A DNA stretch of 64,000 nucleotides from Rhodococcus sp. 14-1411-2a (GTDB lineage: Bacteria > Actinomycetota > Actinomycetes > Mycobacteriales > Mycobacteriaceae): positions 372,001 through 436,000 of the forward strand of contig NZ_NPGA01000015.1 of assembly GCF_002259485.1 (NCBI RefSeq). Reading direction: 5' to 3'. Below the pieces are notes generated by a model, which saw nothing but the letters and a program-made list of their open reading frames with translations, was not told where the DNA came from and searched no databases. Shown piece by piece: positions 57,036-64,000 of the stretch; the first letter of the stretch is position 1, and each line of letters opens with the position of its first letter. The position numbers were made by a program, and so were the translations under genes.

Positions 57036-58586
57036 CTACACGATGTGACGGGCGCGCATACCGTCGAACACCGGTGCCACGCGCACCACGTCGCCGGTGG
57101 TGGGAGCGTGGACCATCTGGCCGTTGCCCATGTAGATCGCCACGTGGCCCGGCCCGGCCGGCCCGAAGTTACCGAACAGCAGATCGCCCGGTTGCGCCAT
57201 TGCCATCGGAATCTCGGTGCCCACGTTCCACTGAGTCTCCGAGGTTCGGGGCAGCGTCACCTTTCCGCCCGAGGCCTTGTAGAGGGCATACGACGTCAGG
57301 CCCGAGCAGTCGAATCCGCCGCCGGACGGTCCGTTGATGTTGCCGCCGCCCCACACGTACGGCAGCCCCAGGTAGTCCATCGCCAACTGCACCGATCGTC
57401 CGCCGATTCCGGTGAGGTCGAGTCCGGCGAACGGGGTCAGGATGGCGGCGAACTGCGTTTCGGTCGCCCGGATACGAGAGACGTACGGCTTGGTCTGCGT
57501 CTCGTAATCGAATGTGCCAGAGGGCATACCGCCCGATCGCAGCACCGCTCCCGCGCCGGCGTTGTATCCGGCCAGGGTCAGATCCAAGGTGTCACCGGAC
57601 ACCTTGCCCTCGCGCTTCCACCCGTCGACCTGCCCGTAGATATCGCACAGCAGTGTGCCCGACGCCATCACCGAATCACCGATGCTGTTGACGTCGGTGA
57701 CACCGTTGCCGTCGTAGTCCTTGCCGTACGTCGCCCAGGTTCCTGGCATGAACTGCCCCGGCCCCTGCGCGCCGGTGCTCGAGACCGGAGCAGTGGGGCC
57801 GTGCCGAAACCCGTTCTCGGCGGCATACAGTGCCGCGATGGTCGTCGCTTTGACGCCGCCGCAGATGTTGCCCGCCTTCTGCAGCCACGGCACGAAGGCG
57901 GTGATGGCTCCCACGGCACCCAAACCGATCGCGCCCACATTGATGCCGGTGAACGTAGCGGGTTGACCGGGAAACAGTGCACGTCTGATGGCCTCGGCCG
58001 ACGCCATGAACGCGGTCTGGGTGGCGATGTCGGCGGCGGTGTACGTACGGCCGGCGAATTGAACGGCACCGGCTCCGAGCGCCGCTGCGGTGGTGGACAG
58101 CGCATTCGACGACCCAGCGCCCGAGGAGAACACACTGAACGGCAGTGGCGCGCTGGGTACTGCCGCAGCGAGAGCGGCAGGAGCGGCGCTAACAACATCT
58201 GTCGCCGCCGCAGCAGGATCGGTGGCAGTGGCAGGATCGGTAGCACTGGCAGGGTCAGCGATATCGGCTGCTTCTGTGTCCACTGCTTCGATGTCTTCCA
58301 CCGTCGGCAGGTCGGGGAGCATCGGTTCGGCGGCGGTGTGCAGGCCCTCGGCGGCGTCGGAGAGGGTGCGGTCGGCGATGTCGGCGGCCGGTTCGGGCAT
58401 GGTGCCCAGTAGTTCGGTCCACTGATCGCTCATCGTCTTCGCCTGATCTTCGGCGTTGGCGGCAATGTCTGCCGCCTGGTCCTGCACCGCCTGATCGGGA
58501 ATCGGAGCCGGGGCGTCGGTTCCGGCGACTACACCGGCGGCGGACACGATGACGGCAACGATGACTGCGAATGGATCGCCTGCCAT
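57036..58586 (-). CDS. Exported NlpC/P60 cell-wall hydrolase with lytic-transglycosylase-like domain
   Basis: A 516-residue protein from ATG 58586 behind AGGAG. An N-terminal signal/anchor (about 5-22) is followed by an Ala/Asp/Thr-rich region (about 25-180). A lysozyme-like domain (about 235-375) has A-L-Y-A-A-E-N-G-F with its likely catalytic Glu and the G-P-G-Q-F-M-P-G-T-W and L-A-G-Y-N-A-G motifs. The C-terminal NlpC/P60 domain (about 395-516) has Cys in F-D-C-S-G-L-T-S-Y, His in G-H-V-A-I-Y-M-G and a third residue in V-H-A-P. It should cut both glycan and peptide bonds of peptidoglycan, probably in cell division or remodelling. Confidence 0.9.
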   Translation of the reverse strand: MAGDPFAVIVAVIVSAAGVVAGTDAPAPIPDQAVQDQAADIAANAEDQAKTMSDQWTELLGTMPEPAADIADRTLSDAAEGLHTAAEPMLPDLPTVEDIEAVDTEAADIADPASATDPATATDPAAAATDVVSAAPAALAAAVPSAPLPFSVFSSGAGSSNALSTTAAALGAGAVQFAGRTYTAADIATQTAFMASAEAIRRALFPGQPATFTGINVGAIGLGAVGAITAFVPWLQKAGNICGGVKATTIAALYAAENGFRHGPTAPVSSTGAQGPGQFMPGTWATYGKDYDGNGVTDVNSIGDSVMASGTLLCDIYGQVDGWKREGKVSGDTLDLTLAGYNAGAGAVLRSGGMPSGTFDYETQTKPYVSRIRATETQFAAILTPFAGLDLTGIGGRSVQLAMDYLGLPYVWGGGNINGPSGGGFDCSGLTSYALYKASGGKVTLPRTSETQWNVGTEIPMAMAQPGDLLFGNFGPAGPGHVAIYMGNGQMVHAPTTGDVVRVAPVFDGMRARHIV

Positions 58587-58731
58587 GTATCGACTCCTGC
58601 TACTCGAACGATCTTCCCCGAGCCAGGAGCTGTGATCAGTCTCACTCGGGTGCTGCACCCATCATGCACGGTGCAGACGTTCGACTCATGAGATTCGCAA
58701 AAGGAAATGCAGGGTTGTCAGAGCAGTATTT
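58587..58731. other. Intergenic stretch without a recognised gene
   Basis: About 145 bases separate the hydrolase start from the end of the VKOR gene. It should hold the hydrolase promoter on the minus strand. A tiny plus-strand reading frame from ATG 58689 has no supporting features. Confidence 0.4.
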
Positions 58732-59304
58732 TCAAACCAAAGTTGCCCAGTAGTCCGAGAACTGGATTCCGATGAGCGCGACGACGATTGCGTACCACAC
58801 CGCGAGCAGCGTCCAGCGCCATTCGAGGAAGAGGCGTCCGACGGTGCCGCCGCTGTTCGGGCCGGAGCCGACCAATCGGCTCAGAGCCAGCAAGAACAAC
58901 GGCATCGTCACCGCCCACACCACCATGCAGTAGGGGCACAGGGTGTTGATCTCGTACAGACTCTCGAAGATCAGCCAGTGCACGAAGACCTCGCCGAGCA
59001 GCAGGCCTGCACTCAGTCCGAGCCAGAACCAGTGCGGTAGTTCGACGCGGCCGAGCCAGAGCACCCCGGCGACGAGGGCAATGGAGAAGGCGACGATGCC
59101 GAGGATGGGGTTCGGAAAACCGAACAGCGCAGCCTGTTTCGTCACCATCACCGAGCCGCACGAGAGCACCGGATTCAGGCTGCACGACGGGACGTACGAC
59201 GCGTCCTCGAGCAGTTTGAATCGCTCGATCGTCAGCGTCATCGCGGCGAGTAACCCGAGCGCGCTGAAGACGGTGAATACAGCAGCGCCTGCGCGTGTCC
59301 TCAT
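58732..59304 (-). CDS. Vitamin K epoxide reductase (VKOR) family protein
   Basis: A 190-residue membrane protein with four or five helices. Redox cysteines are in S-C-S-L-N-P-V-L-S-C-G (loop pair) and the C-P-Y-C motif (T-L-C-P-Y-C-M-V) in a helix near residue 122. Bacterial VKOR re-oxidises DsbA-like proteins and passes electrons to quinone. It follows the DsbA-like gene 16 bases downstream in the same direction, a functional pair. Confidence 0.94.
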   Translation of the reverse strand: MRTRAGAAVFTVFSALGLLAAMTLTIERFKLLEDASYVPSCSLNPVLSCGSVMVTKQAALFGFPNPILGIVAFSIALVAGVLWLGRVELPHWFWLGLSAGLLLGEVFVHWLIFESLYEINTLCPYCMVVWAVTMPLFLLALSRLVGSGPNSGGTVGRLFLEWRWTLLAVWYAIVVALIGIQFSDYWATLV

Positions 59305-59320
59305 GGCGACCGGTTGCCGC

Positions 59321-60073
59321 TCAGTTACCGGCAGCGGCGGCGAGGATGTTCTCCGGCGTCGGGTTGGAGACGTCGGTGCCGTTGACGCGCACGTTCGGCG
59401 TTCCGTTGATGCCTTCGCCGAGGACCGACTGTGTCTGGGTGGTGACCCAATCGGTGTAGCTGCCGTCGGTGATGCACGACGCGACGGCGGGGGAGTCGGC
59501 CCCTGCAGAGGCGGCGATCGCGACGAGCTCGTCGTTGGTCAGTCCGGTTCCGCCCTCGGCCGGCTGCTGCTCGAACATTGCGGTGTGCCAGTTCATCCAG
59601 TTGTCGCGGTCGTTCTCGGCGACGCAGATCGCGGCGCTTGCCGCGCGGGTGGAGTACATGGTTCCGTTCGAGAACCGGTCGAGAATGGAGATGGGGCGGT
59701 AGTCGACGGCGACATTGCCCGCGTCGGCCAGCTGCTGCAACGTCGATCCGCTGATGGACTCGAAGTTCTTGCACGCGGGGCACTGGAAGTCCTCGACGAC
59801 GCTGACGACGGTGGTGGCGTCGGGGTTGCCGAAGCGGATGGCACCGTCGTCCGTCACCGACGTGGGAGTGAGTTGAGCCCCGGTCGATTCGCCGGAGCCT
59901 GCGGCGGAAGATGCATCCCCCGACGTCGAATCCTTGTTGACGATGAAGAGGGCAATCGCCGCCACGAGCGCGATCAGAACGACTGCGACGACGATCTGGA
60001 TCAGAGTCCGACGATTCTTGTCGCCGTTCTGCATGGCCTTGATGTCTTTCGAGACGTTCTTGCTCGTGTTCAC
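59321..60073 (-). CDS. Membrane-anchored DsbA-like thiol-disulphide oxidoreductase
   Basis: A 250-residue protein from GTG 60073: basic cytoplasmic segment (about 1-22), one membrane helix (about 25-46), Ser/Gly linker, then a thioredoxin fold with DsbA-type helical insertion (about 75-250). The active site is C-P-A-C near residue 98; the cis-Pro loop is G-T-P-N-V. A second Cys pair (A-I-C-V-A, A-S-C-I-T) may be structural. It should introduce disulphides in exported proteins, kept oxidised by the VKOR encoded next to it. Confidence 0.92.
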   Translation of the reverse strand: MNTSKNVSKDIKAMQNGDKNRRTLIQIVVAVVLIALVAAIALFIVNKDSTSGDASSAAGSGESTGAQLTPTSVTDDGAIRFGNPDATTVVSVVEDFQCPACKNFESISGSTLQQLADAGNVAVDYRPISILDRFSNGTMYSTRAASAAICVAENDRDNWMNWHTAMFEQQPAEGGTGLTNDELVAIAASAGADSPAVASCITDGSYTDWVTTQTQSVLGEGINGTPNVRVNGTDVSNPTPENILAAAAGN

Positions 60074-60104
60074 GGCGACCAGTTTATGCAGTACAACCTG
60101 AGTG

Positions 60105-60539
60105 TCAGATGAGAGCAGCCAGTCTTTCGATGGCGAAGCGGTATCCGTCGATCCCGAGTCCGGCGATGACGCCGCTGGCGATGGGGGAGACGAAGGAGTG
60201 GTGCCGGAACTCCTCACGGGCGTGCACGTTGGAGATGTGCACCTCGATGACCGGCACCTCGGGGATGACGAGGGCGTCGCGCAGCGCCACCGAGGTGTGC
60301 GTCAGTCCGCCCGGGTTGATGACGATGCCCGACGCCACCCCGCGGGCCTCGTGGATCCAGTCGATGAGTTGGCCCTCGTGGTTGGACTGCTCTGCCTTGA
60401 CGGTGAGTCCGTGCTCGGCGGCGGTCTTCTCGCACAGGGCGACGACGTCGGCGAGAGTGGCGTGGCCGTACACCTCCGGCTGCCTGGTGCCGAGCATGTT
60501 CAGATTCGGACCGTTGAGCACCAACAGCTGCTTGGCCAC
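60105..60539 (-). CDS. aroQ: Type II 3-dehydroquinate dehydratase
   Basis: A 144-residue enzyme of standard size, converting 3-dehydroquinate to 3-dehydroshikimate in the shikimate pathway. [18 protein letters not shown] holds the catalytic Tyr and Arg; N-P-G-G-L-T-H-T-S and [11 protein letters not shown] carry the substrate-binding and catalytic His residues. GTG 60539 follows GGAG. It stands alone, away from other aro genes. Confidence 0.96.
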   Translation of the reverse strand: MAKQLLVLNGPNLNMLGTRQPEVYGHATLADVVALCEKTAAEHGLTVKAEQSNHEGQLIDWIHEARGVASGIVINPGGLTHTSVALRDALVIPEVPVIEVHISNVHAREEFRHHSFVSPIASGVIAGLGIDGYRFAIERLAALI

Positions 60540-60557
60540 GACGTCGCTCCATTTCTT

Positions 60558-60614
60558 GCTTCGGGTACTACTGCCTGCTTCGGGTACTACTGCCCGCTCC
60601 GAGTACTACCGGCT
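60558..60614. repeat. Three tandem 19-bp repeats between aroQ and an MFS gene
   Basis: GCTTCGGGTACTACTGCCY occurs at 60558-60576 and 60577-60595; a diverged third copy (GCTCCGAGTACTACCGGC) fills 60596-60614. The array lies in the 111-bp divergent intergenic region. It could be a multi-copy regulator site or a neutral expansion. Confidence 0.88.
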
Positions 60615-60650
60615 ACGACTATTCCACAGCGTGGTTGACACAATCGTCCG

Positions 60651-61940
60651 GTGAGTACTGGCAAGGCAGTCTGGGTGGTGTGGGGCGTCGGCGTCTTCGC
60701 CTACATCGTCGGAGTGCTGCATCGAACGTCGTTCGGCGTCGCCGGGCTGAGTGCGGCGGATCGGTTCTCGGTGTCGCCGTCGCTGCTGTCGTCGTTCGTG
60801 GTGCTGCAGGTGATCGTCTACGCGGGGATGCAGATCCCGGCCGGGGTGCTGCTGGATCGCATCGGTTCGCGCAAGATGATCGCCGCGGGCGCGCTGATCA
60901 TGGCGTCGGCACAGATCACGTTGGCGCTGACGGAGTCGCTTCCGGTCGCGGTGGTCGCGCGCGCGTTCGTCGGCGTGGGCGACGCTCTCACCTTCATCTC
61001 GGTGCTGCGGTTGGTGCCGGTGTGGTTCACGCCGCGGCGAGTGCCGATCGTCTCGCAGCTGACCGGTCTGCTCGGCCAGCTCGGCCAGGTGCTCTCGGCG
61101 GTCCCGTTCCTGATTCTGTTGAACGGACCCGGTTGGACGTTCGCGTTCGGTAGCGCAGCGGCACTCGGTCTCCTTGCTCTCGTACTGGTTCTCGCGCTCG
61201 TCAGGGATCGCCCCGACGTCGGAGCTGCCCCAGTGTTCGAGCCGACGACGCTGAAACAGACCCTCGCCTCCATCGCCGAGGTGTGGCGACGCCCCGGCAC
61301 TCGGCTCGGCTTCTTCTCGCACATGGGTACCCAGTTCTCCATCACCGTGTTCGCGTTGCTGTGGGGTGTTCCGTATCTGACGTCGGCGCAGGGCTTGTCG
61401 GCGTCGACGGCCGGAGCGTTGCTGACGGTGTCGGTGGCATCGGCGGTGGCGTCGGGCATCGTGGTTGGTGTTCTCACCGGGCGCTATCCGATGCGACGGT
61501 CGTGGCTGGTGCTGGCGATCATGATCAGCAACGCGACCATGTGGGCGATCGTGTTGGCGTTGCCCGGGCCCGCTCCGCTGTGGTTGTTGGTGTTGCTCGT
61601 GGTGGTGATCTCGGTGGGTGGCCCCGGTTCGGTGATCGGGTTCGACCTCGCGCGAACGTTCAATCCGAGCGCCAATCTGGGCACGGCGCAGGGGATGGTG
61701 AACATCGGTGGCTTCCTGGCGTCGCTGTTGGTGATCGCGGCGATCGGCTGGATTCTCGACGCGATGGGCGGCTACACCTTCGACAGCTTCCGGATCGCAT
61801 TGCTCGTGCAGTTCCCGGTGTGGATCATCGCGATCACCGGAGTTCTGCTCACGCGCCGCAAGACCCGTCGAGTTCTCGCGGCCGAGGGAATTCATCCGCA
61901 CACGATGCGTGAGGTGCGGGACCGGATCCGGCGCAAATAA
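60651..61940 (+). CDS. MFS transporter
   Basis: A 429-residue protein with 12 hydrophobic segments. A-G-V-L-L-D-R-I-G-S-R-K corresponds to MFS motif A between helices 2 and 3; the C-terminal tail is basic. GTG 60651 lacks a clear ribosome-binding site. It diverges from aroQ across the 19-bp repeat array. Substrate unknown. Confidence 0.87.
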   Translation: MSTGKAVWVVWGVGVFAYIVGVLHRTSFGVAGLSAADRFSVSPSLLSSFVVLQVIVYAGMQIPAGVLLDRIGSRKMIAAGALIMASAQITLALTESLPVAVVARAFVGVGDALTFISVLRLVPVWFTPRRVPIVSQLTGLLGQLGQVLSAVPFLILLNGPGWTFAFGSAAALGLLALVLVLALVRDRPDVGAAPVFEPTTLKQTLASIAEVWRRPGTRLGFFSHMGTQFSITVFALLWGVPYLTSAQGLSASTAGALLTVSVASAVASGIVVGVLTGRYPMRRSWLVLAIMISNATMWAIVLALPGPAPLWLLVLLVVVISVGGPGSVIGFDLARTFNPSANLGTAQGMVNIGGFLASLLVIAAIGWILDAMGGYTFDSFRIALLVQFPVWIIAITGVLLTRRKTRRVLAAEGIHPHTMREVRDRIRRK

Positions 61941-62031
61941 CTCTTTGCACCGACGGCGTTCTGCGCGCATGCTGGTGTCCCAATATCGTTGTAGGACACA
62001 AGCAAATGCTACGTAAAGGTGCGTCAAAGAG

Positions 62032-63726
62032 ATGGTAACCGAGCCTGAAGTGACCCCCGCGTCCGGCGAGTATTCGCATCGCGAGATCATGACGATCCTG
62101 TCGGGCCTGATGATGGGCATGTTCCTCGCGGCGCTCGATCAGACCATCGTCTCGACGTCCGTCCGCACCATCGCCGACGACCTCAACGGGTTCTCGGTGC
62201 TGGCCTGGGTCACCACGGCCTACCTCATCACCTCGACGGTCTCGACCCCGTTGTACGGCAAACTCTCCGACCTCTACGGGCGCAAGCCGTTCTTCATGAC
62301 GGCCATCTCGATCTTCGTCGTCGGATCGATGCTGTGCGGCATCGCGACGTCGATGTACGAGCTCGCCGCCTTCCGCGCCATCCAGGGCCTCGGTGCAGGC
62401 GGTCTGATGTCGATGGCGCTGGCGATCATCGGCGATATCGTGCCTCCGCGCGAACGTGCCAAGTACCAGGGCTACTTCCTGGCCGTGTTCGGCACGTCCA
62501 GCGTGCTCGGACCGGTCATCGGTGGCCTGCTCGCCGGGCAGTCGTCGATTCTCGGAATCACCGGCTGGCGTTGGGTTTTCTACATCAACGTCCCCCTCGG
62601 CATCATCGCGCTCGTGGTGGTGTGGCGAGTGCTCAATCTGCCGGTGTACCGCCGCGAGGCGCGCGTCGACTGGTGGGGGGCAGTGCTTCTCAGCGTCGGC
62701 CTGGTCCCGCTGCTCATCATCGCCGAGCAAGGTCGCGTGTGGGGATGGAGCTCGCCGCGGGCCCTGCTGTGCTTCGGAATCGGCATCGTGGGCGTCATCG
62801 CGTTCGTGCTCGCCGAGATCAAGATGGGCGACGACGCCCTGATCCCCATGCGGTTCTTCCGAAACCCGTTGTTCTCGTTGTGTATTGCTGTCAGCGTCAT
62901 CGCCGGCGCAGCGATGTTCGGTGGCATCTCGCTACTGCCGCAGTACCTGCAGGTGGTCAAGGGATCCTCGCCGACGCTGGCCGGTTACCAGACTCTGCCC
63001 CTCGTCGGTGCCTTGATGGTCGCGTCGATCGTCTCGGGTCGCATGATCTCGAAGACGGGGCGGTACAAAATCTTTCCGATCGTCGGTACTGCACTGATGG
63101 CCATCGCGATGTTCGTCTTCCACTACGTGCACGCCGATACCCCGCTGTGGCAGACGATGGTCGTCATGGGTGTCTTCGGCCTCGGTCTCGGGTCGATGAT
63201 GCAGCCGTTGACCCTGGCCATCCAGAATGCGATGCCGCCCAAGGACATGGGTGTATCCACCTCTGCCGCAACGTTCTTCCGGCAGATCGGTGCGACGGTC
63301 GGTGTGGCGGTGTTTCTGTCGATGCTGTTCACACAGCTGACCCCCAAGACGGGTGACGCGCTGATTGCCGCGAGTTCGACGCCGGCATTCCAGCAGGCAG
63401 TACAGAGCGCCGCCACCAGTTCCGATCCGCTCGAATCGGGTTTCGCTCGAGCCATCGCCTCGGGTGACGCCTCCGTCGCAGGCAGTGCACTGCAGGACAG
63501 CTCGTTCATTCAGAAGCTCGAACCGGCTCTGGCCGAGCCGTTCCGCATCGGGTTCTCCGACGCCATGGATTACGTGTTCCTGGCCGTGTCGATTCTGATG
63601 GTCCTCGGATTCGTACTGGTGCTCTTCCTCAAGGAGGTTCCGCTGCGCACGATGTCCGGCCTGGCCGCTGCGCAGCAGGAACGAGACGAAGAACGAGCGA
63701 ACGAGGCAGGCACCGGACTGCTCTGA
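62032..63726 (+). CDS. DHA2-family (EmrB/QacA) MFS drug exporter
   Basis: A 564-residue protein with 14 hydrophobic segments. L-D-Q-T-I-V-S-T-S is the typical first-helix motif D1, G-K-L-S-D-L-Y-G-R-K is motif A, and V-L-G-P-V-I-G-G-L-L-A-G is motif C of drug:proton antiporters. A large polar loop lies between the last two helices (about 435-500). It sits tail-to-tail with a TetR-type regulator gene, a common repressor/efflux arrangement. Confidence 0.92.
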   Translation: MVTEPEVTPASGEYSHREIMTILSGLMMGMFLAALDQTIVSTSVRTIADDLNGFSVLAWVTTAYLITSTVSTPLYGKLSDLYGRKPFFMTAISIFVVGSMLCGIATSMYELAAFRAIQGLGAGGLMSMALAIIGDIVPPRERAKYQGYFLAVFGTSSVLGPVIGGLLAGQSSILGITGWRWVFYINVPLGIIALVVVWRVLNLPVYRREARVDWWGAVLLSVGLVPLLIIAEQGRVWGWSSPRALLCFGIGIVGVIAFVLAEIKMGDDALIPMRFFRNPLFSLCIAVSVIAGAAMFGGISLLPQYLQVVKGSSPTLAGYQTLPLVGALMVASIVSGRMISKTGRYKIFPIVGTALMAIAMFVFHYVHADTPLWQTMVVMGVFGLGLGSMMQPLTLAIQNAMPPKDMGVSTSAATFFRQIGATVGVAVFLSMLFTQLTPKTGDALIAASSTPAFQQAVQSAATSSDPLESGFARAIASGDASVAGSALQDSSFIQKLEPALAEPFRIGFSDAMDYVFLAVSILMVLGFVLVLFLKEVPLRTMSGLAAAQQERDEERANEAGTGLL

Positions 63727-63803
63727 TGGCGTGAAGGCCGATGCCGTGATCCTGGGACAAGGTACGGCTCGGTCCGGTGCGGGCCCCGGGAGCGTCGATC
63801 CGC

Positions 63804-64000
63804 TCAGGTCGAAGGTGCGGTGATGCCTCGGAACAGCACGTCGAGACCCAACTCGAGTTCGAGGGCACCGTCGTACTCGGTGATCAGAGGTGGCAGCGTC
63901 GACAGCAGGGGAAATGTGTCGATGGGGAGTCGGCGCAGAGCGAGGCTGAGGCGGTCGCCGGTCTCGTCCGGGTTGGCGGTCGTTTCCTGGGTCTCGCTCA
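63804..64000 (-). CDS. TetR-type regulator, C-terminal end only
   Basis: The last 65 codons of a minus-strand gene that continues beyond the window; the stop is TGA at 63804-63806. The peptide ends with L-P-P-L-I-T-E-Y-D-G-A-L-E-L-E-L-G-L-D-V-L-F-R-G-I, which resembles the final helix of TetR-type ligand domains (tetracycline-repressor-like C-terminus). The HTH is outside the window, so the assignment is provisional. Its neighbour is the DHA2 exporter. Confidence 0.6.
   Translation of the reverse strand, partial: SETQETTANPDETGDRLSLALRRLPIDTFPLLSTLPPLITEYDGALELELGLDVLFRGITAPST

Noticed and set aside
58571..58753. A small plus-strand gene between the hydrolase and VKOR genes
   Set aside because: There is no ribosome-binding site at the later ATG (58689), no conserved motif is visible, and it runs into the VKOR gene on the other strand.

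Overview
The window is high-GC DNA from an actinobacterium of the order Mycobacteriales, most likely a Nocardiaceae member such as Rhodococcus. The evidence is a complete mce lipid-importer operon with its MceG ATPase, mycobacterial-type RpoB and RpoC, a Tat-exported GMC cholesterol oxidase, BioYMN biotin uptake, a VKOR-DsbA pair, a DUF222/HNH protein, and frequent GTG/TTG starts. The genus is inferred from gene content only. I saw no tRNA, rRNA, CRISPR array, prophage or insertion sequence.

Layout. 1-2768: an ECF sigma/anti-sigma pair diverges from a secreted CHRD-domain protein and a class F sortase. 2769-4271: rplJ-rplL with a long leader and a strong terminator. 4630-16527: mceG-yrbEA-yrbEB-mceABCDEF plus two Mce-associated proteins, an almost gapless operon closed by a terminator. 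16675-19251: a fused class III aminotransferase/acyl-ACP-reductase-like protein. 19252-27473: a leader with an unusual perfect 19-bp inverted repeat, then rpoB-rpoC. 27525-37127: scattered metabolic genes (three VOC proteins, PhoD-like phosphatase, cholesterol oxidase, exonuclease/phosphatase-family protein, LLM oxidoreductase, LysR regulator, type II NADH dehydrogenase). 37130-42865: a NarL-type two-component operon and a pair of exported proteins. 42900-48340: small membrane proteins, an MFS exporter, TetR and GNAT genes, several probably translated from leaderless mRNAs. 48415-50505: DUF222/HNH protein with a repeat linker. 50606-56319: bioY, AMP ligase, thiolase, bioM, bioN, second AMP ligase. 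56223-60539: acyl-ACP thioesterase, NlpC/P60 cell-wall hydrolase, VKOR, DsbA-like protein, aroQ. 60651-64000: two MFS transporters and the end of a TetR-type regulator.

How the parts may work together. The mce block is a self-contained lipid-import machine that carries its own ATPase gene, which in Mycobacterium tuberculosis lies apart from the mce operons. The biotin block interleaves a biotin ECF transporter with two acyl-activating enzymes and a thiolase behind a dyad that overlaps the predicted promoter. Its first three genes have the same order as the BirA-controlled yhfU-yhfT-yhfS operon of Bacillus subtilis, whose ligase and thiolase have no settled role. An acyl-ACP thioesterase lies tail-to-tail with this operon. 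The fused aminotransferase/reductase would be expected to turn acyl-ACP (or acyl-CoA) into a fatty aldehyde and then an amine. The fusion and the biotin block are the best candidates for undescribed biology. A recurrent oddity is tandem codon-repeat expansion in otherwise conserved proteins: a Q-G-Y tail on MceG, an A-D-K-P region in a Mce-associated protein, a G-P-D-D-G linker in the HNH protein, and a poly-Asp tail on BioN whose repeat also makes an array of ATG codons for the next gene.
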